A DNA stretch of 64,000 nucleotides from Entomortierella parvispora (taxonomy: Eukaryota > Mortierellomycota > Mortierellomycetes > Mortierellales > Mortierellaceae). The notes beneath the pieces are model-generated. The model did no database searches. It was given only the letters and a program-made list of their open reading frames with translations, and was not told where the DNA came from. The stretch lies in the NCBI GenBank assembly GCA_963573315.1, contig OY752150.1, positions 1 through 64,000 of the forward strand, written 5' to 3'. This document shows positions 1 through 11,730 of this stretch, one piece after another. A program made the translations under genes and the position numbers. Positions within the stretch are counted from its first letter, which is position 1; each line of letters begins with the position of its first letter.

Positions 1-327
1 AAAAAACCCTAAAAAACCCTAAAAAAACCCTAAAAAACCCTAAAAAACCCTAAAAAACCCTAAAAAACCCTAAAAAACCCTAAAAAACCCTAAAAAACCC
101 TAAAAAACCCTAAAAAACCCTAAAAAACCCTAAAAAACCCTAAAAAACCCTAAAAAACCCTAAAAAACCCTAAAAAAACCCTAAAAAACCCTAAAAAAAC
201 CCTAAAAAACCCTAAAAAACCCTAAAAAAACCCTAAAAAACCCTAAAAAACCCTAAAAAACCCTAAAAAACCCTAAAAACCCCAAAAAACCCAAAAAACT
301 CTAAAAAACCCTAAAAAAACCCCTAAA
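1..327. repeat. Telomere, CCCTAAAAAA repeat (G-strand TTTTTTAGGG)
   Basis: About 30 head-to-tail copies of a 10-bp unit CCCTAAAAAA, with a minority of 11-bp units that have seven A, begin at base 1. The C-rich strand runs 5' to 3' into the chromosome, as expected at a left end, so the window starts at or within the telomere. The inner units (about 270-327) carry substitutions (CCCCAAAAAA, CTCTAAAAAA), as in old proximal repeats. The motif departs from the TTAGGG repeat of most filamentous fungi. Confidence 0.97.
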
Positions 328-339
328 CTTTAACCTTAA

Positions 340-1995
340 TTTCACGGATTGAAACCCTAAAGTGTCACAATTGAATTGCAAATAGTCAGGCTATCATCAC
401 ACATTTCCTTAAAAGGAAATAATAAAATAAAGTTCGAATTAGTTTCATTACAAAGTATCAAGGTGTTGCATTGGATAGAGGCAGATTGAAGGCTTCTATA
501 AATATATTTCAATTGCAAATCTCTATGGTTGATGTTGCGCAATTGATCAAGACATTTCCTTTTTAGGGAATATTTGAAGGGCATTATCTCAAGATGCAAT
601 GAAATATTACTACCTTATATTGTACCCAACGATAGCCCTAGGTAGAGCCTTTGTGCTCATGTTTGAAGTTTGCTCCTCACTTGAAAAGATCTGGAGTAAT
701 TGCTCCAAACATTCCTAAAATAGAAATATTTGAGTAGCTGTTTCTCTGGATCTGCTCAAAAGACACCGGTTCTTATTGTATGCCAAGATACCTCATTGCA
801 AGGGCTTTCTAATGCCTGTAAAGCTGCGGCCTTTGATCAAGCTGATTTTGAGCAATTGATGATCAAAATTTAATCAATCATAAAATTTTAAACTCACTTT
901 TCTCGATTTCTGTAAGTCAAACACCTTCAATGATAGGAATGAGCATACGTTAGAAGCGAATCTTTGAGCTGCTTTTAAAAAATCGCAAGTTCGTGACGTA
1001 GATTTTCATCAATTGCCTGTTTAACAGACTATTTCTTATCAAAATTTTCAGATGTCATTTCTCCAGAAGCACCTTGAAGACATGGAAGAGTATTGCATGG
1101 TGACGATAGACGCTGATGAGCGCTTTCTCTGGCTGCTGGGGCATGGTCGATTCATAAGGTGGATCTCGAGCAATTGCTTGTCAGAAATTTTAATCGCCAT
1201 AATTTGTGTCATCTTTTTCTCCATGTCTAGTTAGTTGAGATTATTGAGTAAAGGACCCACTTGTAGGCATTCATGAGTGGTTGTTTTTACATCAAAAAGA
1301 TCGCGACTGCATATGACAGCTCTTGAACAATTGCTGGTCAAATAAATATTGGAAATTATTTTGAACACCTCTATCTCCAGATCCACCTTAGAGAATGGAA
1401 CACAAGTCATATGCAACTAAAGCCACCAACGATAGCCTTCCATTCCATTAAGATCGTTGTCAATTGATCTTGTAGATCAGCCGCAATTGATGGTAGAATT
1501 TTTTTTTTCTCAAGTGAATTTCATCTTCTTATTATCTCCTTCGCGGATGGCAATGAAAATCATATGAACAGTGAGGTCCTCTCAAGTGTATCCTGTTCAT
1601 GCAGGAATACCGTTGTTTAACAGATCGGATGTTGAGTAATTGCTCAGCGAAATGTTGATATTTGTTTTTTTAGATGGCATTAACTTCAAATCTATCCTGC
1701 TCTGAGTCACCAGATCCACCAGAAGCGATAGCCGTTATCAACGACATTCAGATGGGCACGCAATATCGCTGGTTGTTTTGTCAACGCTGGAGTAATTGCA
1801 AAAAAAAAAAAAAAAAAAAAAGTCGCAATAGTTGAAAGTCGAACGATGATATCCCTAGATCGCGATAGAAGAGACCAATGATAATCACTCGTGAGGGTAA
1901 TGTTAAGCGTGGAGTTGCCAGTTGCAAGAGAATATATACCATAGCCACCGCCGTTTCTGATCAATTGCTGTTTACATTTTTACTTTCAAGATGAA
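340..1995. repeat. Degenerate ~157-bp subtelomeric tandem array
   Basis: A core close to GAG(C/T)AATTGCT recurs with its C/T at about 368, 540, 697, 853, 1010, 1171, 1328, 1484, 1637, 1793 and 1962. The spacings are mostly 153-161 bp; the first (172) and last (169, expanded by an A tract) are longer. Weaker blocks recur at similar offsets: TCTCCAGATCCACC-like at +40 to +70 (near 1060, 1375, 1710) and CGATAGCC-like at +89 to +102 (630, 1104, 1430, 1726). The units are otherwise strongly diverged, so the array is old. No gene is supported in this stretch. Confidence 0.75.
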
Positions 1996-3958
1996 AGAGA
2001 CCATTATTGTAATAGGCACAGAGGGGAATGCAAGGGAGAGACCGGGAGAGGGGACAGGGATAAGGACCAGGGACAGGGACAGGGGAAGAGGTAGAGTTGG
2101 GAGAACGAATGATGTTTATTATGTAGGGGGGATGGGGGTATATATATACGTCTGTGTGGCTGTGTGGCTGTGGTGGCTATGATGGTATTGTTTGGAGTGT
2201 AGTTTTGGAGTGTAGTTTTGGAGCGTAGCTAATCTTCTGTTGCAATTATTTTGTGTATCCCGAGTCTACGAGTCGGTGTGAAATGACTTTCACTTGGAAA
2301 GAACGGAACAAGGATAGTAAAGCCGGGATTGAGACTGGGAGCGATATCAAAGGCAGTTGATGAGCTGTTTCCAAGTTGCTACAGCAAAACCTATTGATGG
2401 AGTGAGTTCAGTTACATCGCTGGACGATATGTGTCTAACACACATGTTTGTTGAAGCGAAAGAAGAGGCAACATAAAGATCGAACGATGGCAATAACCTG
2501 TGCAGCTTGCTCAGCAAGTAGCATCTTTTCTCACGAGACTTGAGGATTCAACTGCAGCAATTGAGGCCGAAACACTCGAAAATGGCCGCAAGTACTGTTG
2601 ACCCAACACAAGTTCTGCAGTGGAAACAGTGGAAACAGTGAGAGTAAAGGCGGATCCAGAGTCTCTCGACTATCATGGATGGAAGAGCAATAAGCCATTG
2701 GCGTACGTTCACAGCCAAACAAAAGGAAAACATGGCTAACCAAGGCAGAGCGGTGCAAAGACAGGGATAAGTCAAGGATGCAGTTTGTGTATTAAGCTGA
2801 GGGAGGTGCACCTCGTATCAATGCGGCTACTATGGCGACCACAACACAGTCAGCAAGTCCACAGCATGGTCTGGCAAAGCAAGAGGAGACGGCGAGCGAA
2901 AGACATCTCTGTATTATGATAAAGAGATACGTAAGAGTCTATAGGACTACGACAGTTGTTGTTGGGGCTATGGCAAGGCCAACAGACAGCCCAACAGGCG
3001 TAGATAGAGTGGTAGGGTTCATAATGGCAGCACCGTACTCACCAAGGCTGTCGAACTGCGCTGCAGTACTATTGTAGCAGAGAAACGAAGAAAGAGAGGA
3101 AGAACCCAGTCAACAAGTGGCAGTGAGAGGCCAAGACAGCAGGAGCAAGCTATCTACAGTGTCCAGACTATGAAGTTCATGGTCCACGGCCTTCTCTGGA
3201 CAGAGTGGTTGCCAAGACCAGCTTTGCAGCTTCGACTTTGAGCTAGATTGTCAAAGAGGCCAGTTGGAATGAGTCGGCTCGCTGGCAGATGGAGCGCATG
3301 TCCAGCGCAGATGGTCGGACAGACTAGATGAAAGTAGATGAAAGTAGATGACCAATCTCCAGGCATGCATGTTCAACACTCATTGTCAAACTGAGAAGAT
3401 GAAGCCCAGCAGCCAACCTCGAACTGACCCAAGGGTTCAACACTGAGTGTCGAACTGACAGACGGGAGAAATCAGGGAGGAAGAGAAGCTTCCGTCTGTC
3501 AGTTCGACACTCAGTGTTATAGGGAATGCCCCTGAGTTGAAGTGTCCCAAGCCACCCCGTAAACGCCATCCCGTGAGCGCACCTTCGCCACACACACATT
3601 CGTACAGGTGAAGTGAGTACAGTTCATGCAGCTGGCAAGTGTGTTTCTTTATTTAAAGGAGGTTTCATAGTACAAGTCAAGAGGAAAGACAAGAAAACAA
3701 GTAGGGAGAGCGATAGCGGTGCTAGGCTACTTGGTACTTACCCAACAGGCGCGCATGCCTGGATTTGTAGCTTCAAGGTGTCGCGAGTTGTTCTTGGATC
3801 ATAGGGATGGACGCTGTTAGATGGAGCGAGCTTTTTGTGGGAGTCAATTGAGAAGGCAAGGTCTGGTTTAGCAAAAGTGAATAGGGGAGAGGGCAACGTC
3901 TGCGAGCGAGAAAGAAGAAAGTCGCTTGTTTTTTTGTTCTGTTGGTCAAGAGCACACA
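1996..3958. other. Gene-free subtelomeric DNA
   Basis: I see no supportable gene. The start is G/A-rich (about 2020-2110, GGGACAGGGACA-like). A short GTGTAGTTTTGGA tandem lies near 2200-2225 and GAAAGTAGAT repeats near 3325-3350. The only clear structure is the inverted repeat at 3439-3518. Open frames here are under 100 codons and overlap on several strands without protein-like composition. Confidence 0.6.
3439..3518. repeat. Perfect 27-bp inverted repeat (hairpin)
   Basis: Bases 3439-3465 are the exact reverse complement of 3492-3518, separated by 26 nt. Allowing a G-U pair, the stem grows to 30 bp with a loop of about 20 nt. The flanks do not match. A perfect palindrome this long is striking among decayed sequence, and could be a foldback element end or a small-RNA hairpin. 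No transposase frame lies inside it. Confidence 0.85.
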
Positions 3959-3959
3959 A

Positions 3960-5690
3960 AAGAGTGTGAAGCAGCCGTCGGTCCTGAACAAAGGATAAAG
4001 AGAGGCGAAAGGTTCAAGTGCAGCAAGAGGGAGAGGGCTGTCAAGAGGGGCACAAGGAGACAAGAGGGTAGACAAGGCACAAGACACCAGAGGGAGACAG
4101 GGCACAAGACGCAAGAGGGAGACAAGGCACAAGACCCAAGAGGGAGACAAGGTGCAAGACACAAGAGGGAGACAAGGTGCAAGACACAAGAGGGAGACAA
4201 GATGGAGACCAGAAAGACAAGAGGGAAGGCACAAGAGGGAGAGAAAGGGCAGACAAGTGGGCAGCAGAAAACAAGAGGGAGAAAACAGACGAGAGACGCG
4301 GGAGTGACAAAAGCAAACAAAAAAGCAAACAAAAAAGCAAACAAAAAAGCAAACAAAACAGAGGCAAGAGAGCACAGGAAAGCAGAGTGGTTGTTCAGAG
4401 GCCAACAGATGCAGAAGGGGCCGAGGGATGAACACAGATGAAGACAACAACAAGATGGATCCAGGTAGAAGAAAGATGGATCAAGTCAGAGGGAGGATGA
4501 GAGATGCAAGCAGAAGGAGGGGATGAATACAAAGGGAGGATGAGGGACGAAGACAGAGGAAGATGAACGTGTGCAGATGGAGGCACACAGAGAGAGAGAT
4601 GGACGGGTTACAGACAAGATGGGCGCTGCACAGACAGAGAAAGAGACAAAGAGGAAGAGCCAGGGAAGCAGAGGGAAAAGGACACGGGCAGAGGGAGGAA
4701 GGATGAGGGCAGAGGGAAGAAGGATGAGGGCAGAGGGAGGAAGGACACGGGCAGAGGGAGGAAGGATGAGGGCAGAGGGAGGAAGGACACGGGCAGAGGG
4801 AGGAAGGACACGGGCAGAGGGAGGAAGGACACGGGCAGAGGGAGGAAGGACACGGGCAGCGGGAGGAAGGACACGGGCAGAGGGAGGAAGGACACGGGCA
4901 GAGGGAGGAAGGACACGGGCAGAGGGAGGAAGGACACGGGCAGAGGGAGGAAGGACACGGGCAGAGGGAGGAAGGACACGGGCAGAGGGAGGAAGGACAC
5001 GGGCAGAAGGGGGGAAGAAGGACGCGGGCAGAGGGGGGAAGAAGGAGGGACACAGCATACGGAGGCGAGAGGGAAGAGAGGAAGAAGGATATGAGCAGTG
5101 GGAAGAGATTTAGGGAGAAAGAGAAAGGATGTGCAGAAGATGGATGCACGAAAGAAGGACGCAGAGAGCAGAGGGATGCAAAGCAGAGAAGAAGCACGCA
5201 GAAGAGGGAGGAAGGAAGAAGGGAGCAAAGAAAAAAGACGAGGAAGCAGGCGGCAGAAAGAAGGATGCATAGAAGACAGATGAAGAGCGAAGATGCGAGG
5301 GGAAGATGCAGAGGGGAAGATGCAGAGGGGAAGATGCAGAGGGGAAGATGCAGAGGGGAAGATGCAGAGGGGAAGATGACAGTTGCAGATGGAAGACGCA
5401 GAGGGGAAGACGACAGATGAAGAGGGAAGATCTGAAGGAGATGATGCGGGAAGATGCAGAGGTGACGATGTAGAGGAAGAGAGAAAGAGAGAGAGAATGC
5501 AAAGGGGAAGAAGAGAGATGCAGAGGGGAAGAAGAGAGATGCAGAGGGGAAGAAGAGAGATGCAGAGGGGAAGAAGAGAGATGCAGGGGAAGAAGGGAAA
5601 ACAGATGCAGCAGCAGAGGGCAAGAAGGAATAAGGACGCGGAAGAAGAAACAAGAAGGGAAGAAACGAAGGAAGGACAAAGAAGACGGAC
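3960..5690. repeat. 1.7-kb polypurine minisatellite block
   Basis: The plus strand is almost all A and G over this stretch and is built from nested tandem repeats: ~27-bp AAGAGGGAGACAAGG units (about 4070-4200), four 12-bp AAGCAAACAAAA units (about 4312-4361), the 21-bp array at 4681-5016, 15-bp GGGAAGATGCAGAGG units (about 5300-5375) and ~21-bp GAAGAAGAGAGATGCAGAGGG units (about 5500-5586). Every frame stays open for long stretches on both strands, so open frames here do not show genes. Such tracts can form triplex (H-) DNA. Confidence 0.9.
4681..5016. repeat. 21-bp minisatellite, 16 units
   Basis: Units start every 21 bp from 4681 to 4996, with consensus GACACGGGCAGAGGGAGG plus AAG. Some units begin GATGAG (4702, 4723, 4765) and one carries GCAGCGGG (4849). 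The last unit at 4996 is altered and followed by an expanded GGGGGGAAGAAGGAC copy. The near identity of the middle units shows recent amplification, unlike the old 157-bp array nearby. Confidence 0.95.
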
Positions 5691-8600
5691 CACCGTCTGC
5701 TGGTCCGACGGACAAAAAAACGAAAAAAGATTTTTTTTGGTTCTCGTCCAACGACCCACGCGTCCGATGGTCAGGTCAGGATCAGGGTGAGGGTCAGACA
5801 GACCACAGCCGACCTCAATTGCGTTCAGCGCTTCGTCTCGCCCTTGTTGGCAACCAGAGCGACAGGAGCAGGGTATCACGGCAAGCAAAGTCCTCAAAGA
5901 AGAAAAGAGTAGTCTTGATCTAAAGAAGGATGAGCGTATGTCAGGAATAAGGCACCAGTCAACCTCAAGACAAATACAGATGAAGGGAACACCTTGGTAC
6001 AGAGATGCAGAGAAGGATATTGCTGAAAGAACAGAAAGTCATACCCGCCTGCAGGCCCAGTTACCAGCGTTACCTTTCTGCTCTGGTGTCGCAAGCGTCT
6101 TACAGTAGAAAAAAGAACCAGCAGAGATATATCCACCCAGACAAGGAATGATACCCGCGGACGATACATTATTCAGTACTCCACACCGAGCCGAGGAGAG
6201 ATGAACGTGTAGTGACCACACGACTCAGGGTAGGTCTTGCACACGACTCGGACCAAGGCATCATGCGCGGCAAAATGAACGTTAGCACCTCAGTGATGCT
6301 TCTCGTTCCATACGCGATTCGACAAGACAGCCAACATTCGATTACAGTACCTTAACTTGCGTGATTAGTCCCATCCTTTCAGTGGAAGGTCTGACCTCCG
6401 TTGCCGCCGAGTACCAAGAAAAGAACAAAAATAAAAGGATGAGAATTGCCTGTTATTCCTTGATATCCTCGTCATCGGAGTGGGTCGATGGTCGTTCAAT
6501 CCCAAGACAGCTACTTGGAAATATCACAACGACCGTTCATGTCAATTGCTGTGGTTCAAGCGAGAAGATCCGCATCGACCTGGCATGGCATTTCTTGTCT
6601 ACTGGAAACCTATGCAGCGGTTCAAATGTTTGCAGAAATCATCAGCTCTTGGCACGTCAGCTTCTTCAGTTCACCGTGATCACTTGACCTTTTTTTGCCA
6701 ATGACTTCATCCTACTGCAAAAAAGACCGAGAATACCCTTGTCGTCAATCGTCGAAACAATCTCAATGACGAGTAAATGTCCAGTATGTACTTCATATCG
6801 CATCGTTCGCACTTACTCCAATATAATCGGCGACCACCAGTTGTTGATCCTCGCTAGTCGAACTTTCCTCCGAGCCATAACGCCAAAGTCCGAGGGTCAT
6901 ACGATTAAACACTGAAAACATGATGTGCTGAGTGCTTGTATTTGGATATAAGCGCAGAGCACCAAGAAGCTGATCGTGTCCACAGACATGCCTTTGGAAC
7001 GAAGTCCTAGTCTTACAGAATGATAATTAGGCCAGAATTGTGAAGAAAGTAGATATCCAGAAACTGTTCTATGCTCTTGGGCTCTTACCTCATGGTCGCG
7101 ATCAGACTCTCTCATCCAACCGCATTCGATGTGGGGGTTGGCGCTGTTGAATAGGTCCTTTGACACGACTTTGCAGCACAATTCTTTCCAGATTGCTGAC
7201 AAGATGGTTTTCATGCGTTAGCCACAGACAGCTTTGTTGGAAATGCCCCCGGAAGATTGCGCCAGCTGTTGTAAGTATCCTGAATCCATCATCTGGAAAA
7301 GTCGCCTTCTGTTGCCACGAACGCAAGGTTCCTATCGTATGGCCTTCACGGTCATATCATTAAACACAGCCAAACAAGCTCCTTCAAGCTCTTTTGCATG
7401 AAAACTCACCCTGCGAGTTAAATACGTCTTGCAAACCTCAGTATCTTGTACCAGCAAACTTGTGTCATCAGAGCTGCCTTGACTTGCGTTACTACATTCA
7501 GAGGCTCGGCTCAGAGGCTCGGCACAGAGCCTGTTGTGGAAGATGACGTCGGTGAGAACATATGCTATCGTAGTCGGTATATGCAGCCATCTATGCGTTT
7601 CTACCTTCCTGTCAGATATACCTTCGCGATCATTTCCTTGAAAACGGACGCGATGTGGCGCCAGCGTCAGCAGAGGTCGTGAAGGAGTCTCCGGGATAAG
7701 GCCTAAGGTAGAAGCAGGAAGGGGGGTGAATCGCAGAGAAGAGAGAGCTGCATGGCTTGCATTGGTGCAAACATGCGAAATCGCGGTGGTAGTGAAGAAT
7801 GAAAGACAGGGGGATGGATTACCTGGCGCGGTTGATGGACGACAATGCGAACAGATTTCTCGATTAGAGATGAGTGAGGAAGTGATGGGAAGGGAATGAC
7901 CAAGGATGGTAGGAGGGTGCAAGGGCAAGAGCAAAGAACGCGAGGACGAGACGGGCGGAAGAAGAAAAAAGAGCGCGCAAGGACCACGCACGTGCTCTTT
8001 TTTGCGATTCATTTTCGTTCATTTTCTTTGCGCTCTCCTTCTCCACAAGGGAACCTCACCCCGCTTCTCCTGTGCTCTCCTCTTCTCTCTTCTCTCTTCT
8101 CCCTCCTCTCATCCATCAGCTGGACATCGGAACATCTGGATTCACTTCGAAGGAATGCAAGCTAACAGCCATCAGACTCCAGCCAACAGCGACATGGACT
8201 GGTGTGGATACTATGTTCTGGAAACAGCCTCATGCCTCTGAACATAACATGGAACCGTCAGGGGTGGTAATTACTCGTGCCAGCCGAAGAACGAACCCAT
8301 TCATGCTAATGGACGAATCAGCTTCGGTGATGCAGACTTCTCATTTTCTTTCCCTTTCTGTTTTGCTGGCATTCATTGATGTCTCTGGCCCTTCTGTAGG
8401 GAACAATAACAACAGGAACCATGTTCGGCTGGACTACAAAGTCGGCCGTTGTTGATGCAGAGACTGTATTTGGCTATTTTTGTTGCGACCTTGAGCAAGA
8501 GTGTCCAGTCGAGCTTCCGACGACGACCACTTACGGGAACTTTTTGCGACGACCCAATCCTTTCGACCTCCACCAACAACCCTTTGCTCTGTGCTGGATT

Positions 8601-9149
8601 TCTGAGAGATTGATTGTCGAACTGCTTCACCGGAATGAGGATGCAGGGGTTCAAGAATCAGGGTACTGGTGCCAGGATCATGATGCTGGTGCTCAAGCCG
8701 AGGAAGTACGCTGACGATCACCACAATCAGGTCAGAATACAAGCATCAGGAAAGAAGAGTGCGAATCTGGACGATAGTCACCCACATTTCATACTCTAGG
8801 CGACGCAACCTCTATTGTTTGCTCGTGAAGACCGCTTCCCAAGGTCTCCTTTGGATTCGCGTTCGAATGTCGCATGAGACACCATGTCCAACATTTCCTG
8901 GACTTGGTCAAGGCAAAAGTAGACAAAAGAATGAAATATGAAATATGGGACTACAATGCGGACGTAATTGCGGGAAAACGTAGGCTTTTCAATCAGAACC
9001 TCTAATATAATCCCCACGATCTTGCAATAAACCATACTGTTTTCATATTATTCTTGTCCGTGCTTTCTCTGGAACTGACATAAGGCCCGAAGAGGGACCG
9101 AGGCACCGAGGGATCGGATGACCGGAATTGGACATACTAACGCTCTACA
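5691..9149. other. Decayed gene-free subtelomeric sequence
   Basis: No intact gene is supportable. The stretch is mixed, unique-looking DNA with scattered stops in all frames. It contains a coding relic at about 6541-6660 (listed separately) and a short repeated phrase GGTCATA(C/T)..ATTAAACAC near 6894 and 7349. The minus frame between about 7700 and 6900 has protein-like composition but is broken into pieces. It may be another dead gene; I do not recognise it. Confidence 0.5.
6541..6660 (+). pseudogene. Coding relic A, paralogue of 11525-11640
   Basis: The plus frame around 6591 reads MAFLVYWKPMQRFKCLQK and aligns with MVFIVYWMIMRRYECLRK at about 11577. Most nucleotide differences between the copies over the MxFxVYW segment fall at third codon positions or give conservative changes. 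That suggests both descend from a family that diverged while under protein-level selection. Both copies are preceded by CAATTGCT about 50 bp upstream. No flanking domain is recognisable and no start or stop can be assigned. Confidence 0.45.
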
Positions 9150-10580
9150 TGAGATTGGTGCTTCATGCGTCTAGCGGCGCTTGACACGTCTCATCAAGCA
9201 ACCGACACCCTGACGACCCTGTTCCCCACCTCTTGCCATCGATTGAAATCGAAAATACTTCATCTTCAGTTATGGTGGAGAGAAACTGACCAATTCTCTG
9301 ATCCAAATCCTCACCCAATCCTACCGTAAATACCAGGTGGGCCTTGGGCTTTGAACAGCAAGATCGATAGGAAACAGTCATCTCACAAGTAGGATCAAGT
9401 TTATAGCATGTTTCTCCTCCAGGAGCATCGATTTGTGTTATCCGAGAAAAATCTCCCGACTCTCGATTCATCATCCCGCTCGATCCTTTCATGAAGCCAA
9501 GTAATTTTCCCTGGAACAGCAATGATGAATAATAAAAGGTCATTGCATGCCTGAGGCACCAAGTGTACCGCGTTCCTCTCGTCGAGGGGTATCGATAGAT
9601 ATCAAAATCTCAAGGATTCATGTTTATAGATCAACCTGTTCAAACTCGACCGCTGTTCAGATCCTTCACCATCTCTTCTAGTCTGGTGATCCAGCCTTTG
9701 AAGGGAGGTGTCAACTACTGACAGGTCGTCGCCCGGGCACAGGACCGGGTACACTGTGTTTCAATCGTCGAGAAGCGCCTGCTCATGTCGAGGTCTCAAA
9801 GATCCGTGTTTGACGATTTCGTGAAGAAGTGTAGATGAGAACCACTGGCGCCAGCACATAGTGGAGAGGCAGCATTTTCTATAGAAGTAGAGATAGTTCT
9901 CTCGTCGCAAGGGCTGCAGCTGGGCAACATGGACTTGGTCTGGAGCCATTCAACTGATCTTACGTTAACTGTCAGGTGACCATCGACTTTGAACAGCAAT
10001 GTCGACTAGTAAAAAGTCATCACACGCGTGTAGGACCAAGTTCATTAAGTGTTTCTCGTCAAGGAGCATCGATCTGAATGGTAGAATCGAAAATCCCTTG
10101 ACTTTCCTATGCTCGTGAAAAAACACCCGATTCTCAGATCCGTCCCCCGCACTCGAAGTTACCTTAAATATCAGGTGACCCTCGACTTTGAACAGCAATG
10201 TCCATCAGTAAAAGTTCATCGTAAACGCATGGGACCAAGTGCATTGGGTGTTTCTCGTCAAGGAGCATTGATCTCGATGGTAAAATCGAAAATCCCTTAT
10301 TTTTCCTATGGTCGTGAAAAAACACCCGATTCTCAGATCCGTCCGCGCTCGAAGTTACCGTAACTGTCAGGTGAGCCTCGACTTCGAACAGAAATGTCCA
10401 CTAGTAAAAGTTCATCGCACGCGCGTGGGACCAAATTCATTGAGTGTTTCTCGTCGAGCAGTATCGATCTGGATGATAAAATCGAAAATCCCTTTTCTTC
10501 GCCCACGCCTGAGAAAAACCGCCCGATTCTCAGATCCAAGACCACCCTTAGGTGACCCTTGGCTTTGAACAACAATGTCG
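9150..10580 (-). repeat. ~198-bp tandem array with conserved minus-strand frame
   Basis: Units begin near 9334, 9510, about 9700, 9973, 10172, 10368 and 10550, with a further decayed unit before 9334. The two best spacings are 199 and 196 bp, that is 66 codons. Shared phrases include TTTGAACAGCAATGTC, GGAGCATCGATCT and CCCGATTCTCAGATCC. On the minus strand the units read as variants of SMLLDEKHxMNLVPxACDD. The frame is kept in the diverged units although stops interrupt it, which suggests a dead gene with tandem 66-residue repeats rather than a plain satellite. Confidence 0.7.
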
Positions 10581-11730
10581 GTGGTGAAGTGGATACAGAT
10601 GGTATAAGGTTAATTCAGATAGCGGGATAGAGAGACAGAGAGAAAGTGAAAGACCTTTTTACCTAAGGAAGATGATGCAGGCAGAAAGAGGGAGAAAGTG
10701 GGCGAGTAACAAGAGGAGTGCAAGGCCGACTTCCATCCTCTACAGACTGCTGACACTGTCAGGCTCTGTTTTTATTTGGATCTTTTACCGTGGCATGCCG
10801 CCAACCTTTTACAAGAAATGATCAGAACCGGCCGACATGACCTACATGTAGAGGGTTCTGCAGAGAGATAGTCAGTTAGTTGACCAGAGTCTGAGAGTCA
10901 GAGGAGTCAATATTTGAGTTTTCTTTTTGGTTCATTTGGCTGCCAGAGTGGCAGTGGAGCCGCCAAAGCTATGAGTATCAGACACAAACATGGATGAAGG
11001 GAGCGCCTCCATGCCAATGGATACAGGGATCAGCAGGAAGATAGAAACCCATTACAGGTTGCTCAACAAGCCTATCCATCGCTCCGCTATTCTTCCACAG
11101 TCGCGATGCGTTTTATCATTTTTTTTTCTTTTTGTTTGTAAAGATCCTTCTTGCTGCTCGTGTGGCGGGTCGGACTTGAGGCACGAAAAGAGTGAGAGGA
11201 TTACATAGATGAAGACACGTCCGTTTAAAAAATAGGTGGGATGATATCGGCCTGCGACTGAGTATTCGGTATTTTGCACCGATACTCCAAGTTTGACAGC
11301 GACCGACTATTTCTCGCAATCAACAATGGAGACCATTGTCTGTACAGCGTCTACAATATATTACTACACATTCAAGGTGTAGCTTCCAAGCGGCCGAATT
11401 CCGAGACAAAAGACGAAGGGCGACCAGAAGAGCCCACCTCGAATCCTAGATCAACATCAGACAACCTTCGACAATGTCTTCAACAGGTGCAACTCTGGAG
11501 GCTCAACAGTTTATCAACGTGAGGACAATTGCTCTAAAAAGTTATAGATGCCCTTCATGATTTGCACTACGCTGTCATGGTATTTATCGTTTATTGGATG
11601 ATTATGAGGAGATATGAATGTTTGCGAAAGACTTCAGGCCCTGGTCGTGGTCAACCGCTGATAATTCAAGATAAATCACTGTTCATTATTGAGACGCGCA
11701 AGATGAGACGAGAACGAAACAAGTGCAAGA
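10581..11730. other. Gene-free stretch with a second relic
   Basis: No intact gene is seen. The first 200 bp are purine-rich. Relic B lies at 11525-11640. The segment just before it (about 11400-11520, plus frame, ...SDNLRQCLQQVQLW) has protein-like composition and may be part of the same dead gene, but I cannot identify it. Confidence 0.5.
11525..11640 (+). pseudogene. Coding relic B, paralogue of 6541-6660
   Basis: The plus frame from about 11577 reads MVFIVYWMIMRRYECLRK and matches relic A across about 18 residues, with similarity continuing into CTTCAGGCCCTGG versus CATCAGCTCTTGG. A CAATTGCT motif precedes it at a similar distance. Both ends of the frame are lost. The protein family is unknown. 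Confidence 0.45.

Noticed and set aside
4681-5016. CRISPR array
   Set aside because: The repeats are contiguous 21-bp units without unique spacers, in a eukaryotic chromosome.
3926-5897. Long Arg/Glu/Gly-rich plus-strand and Ser/Leu/Pro-rich minus-strand frames
   Set aside because: They follow from the polypurine repeats, which lack stops in most frames. The residues only mirror the repeat units.
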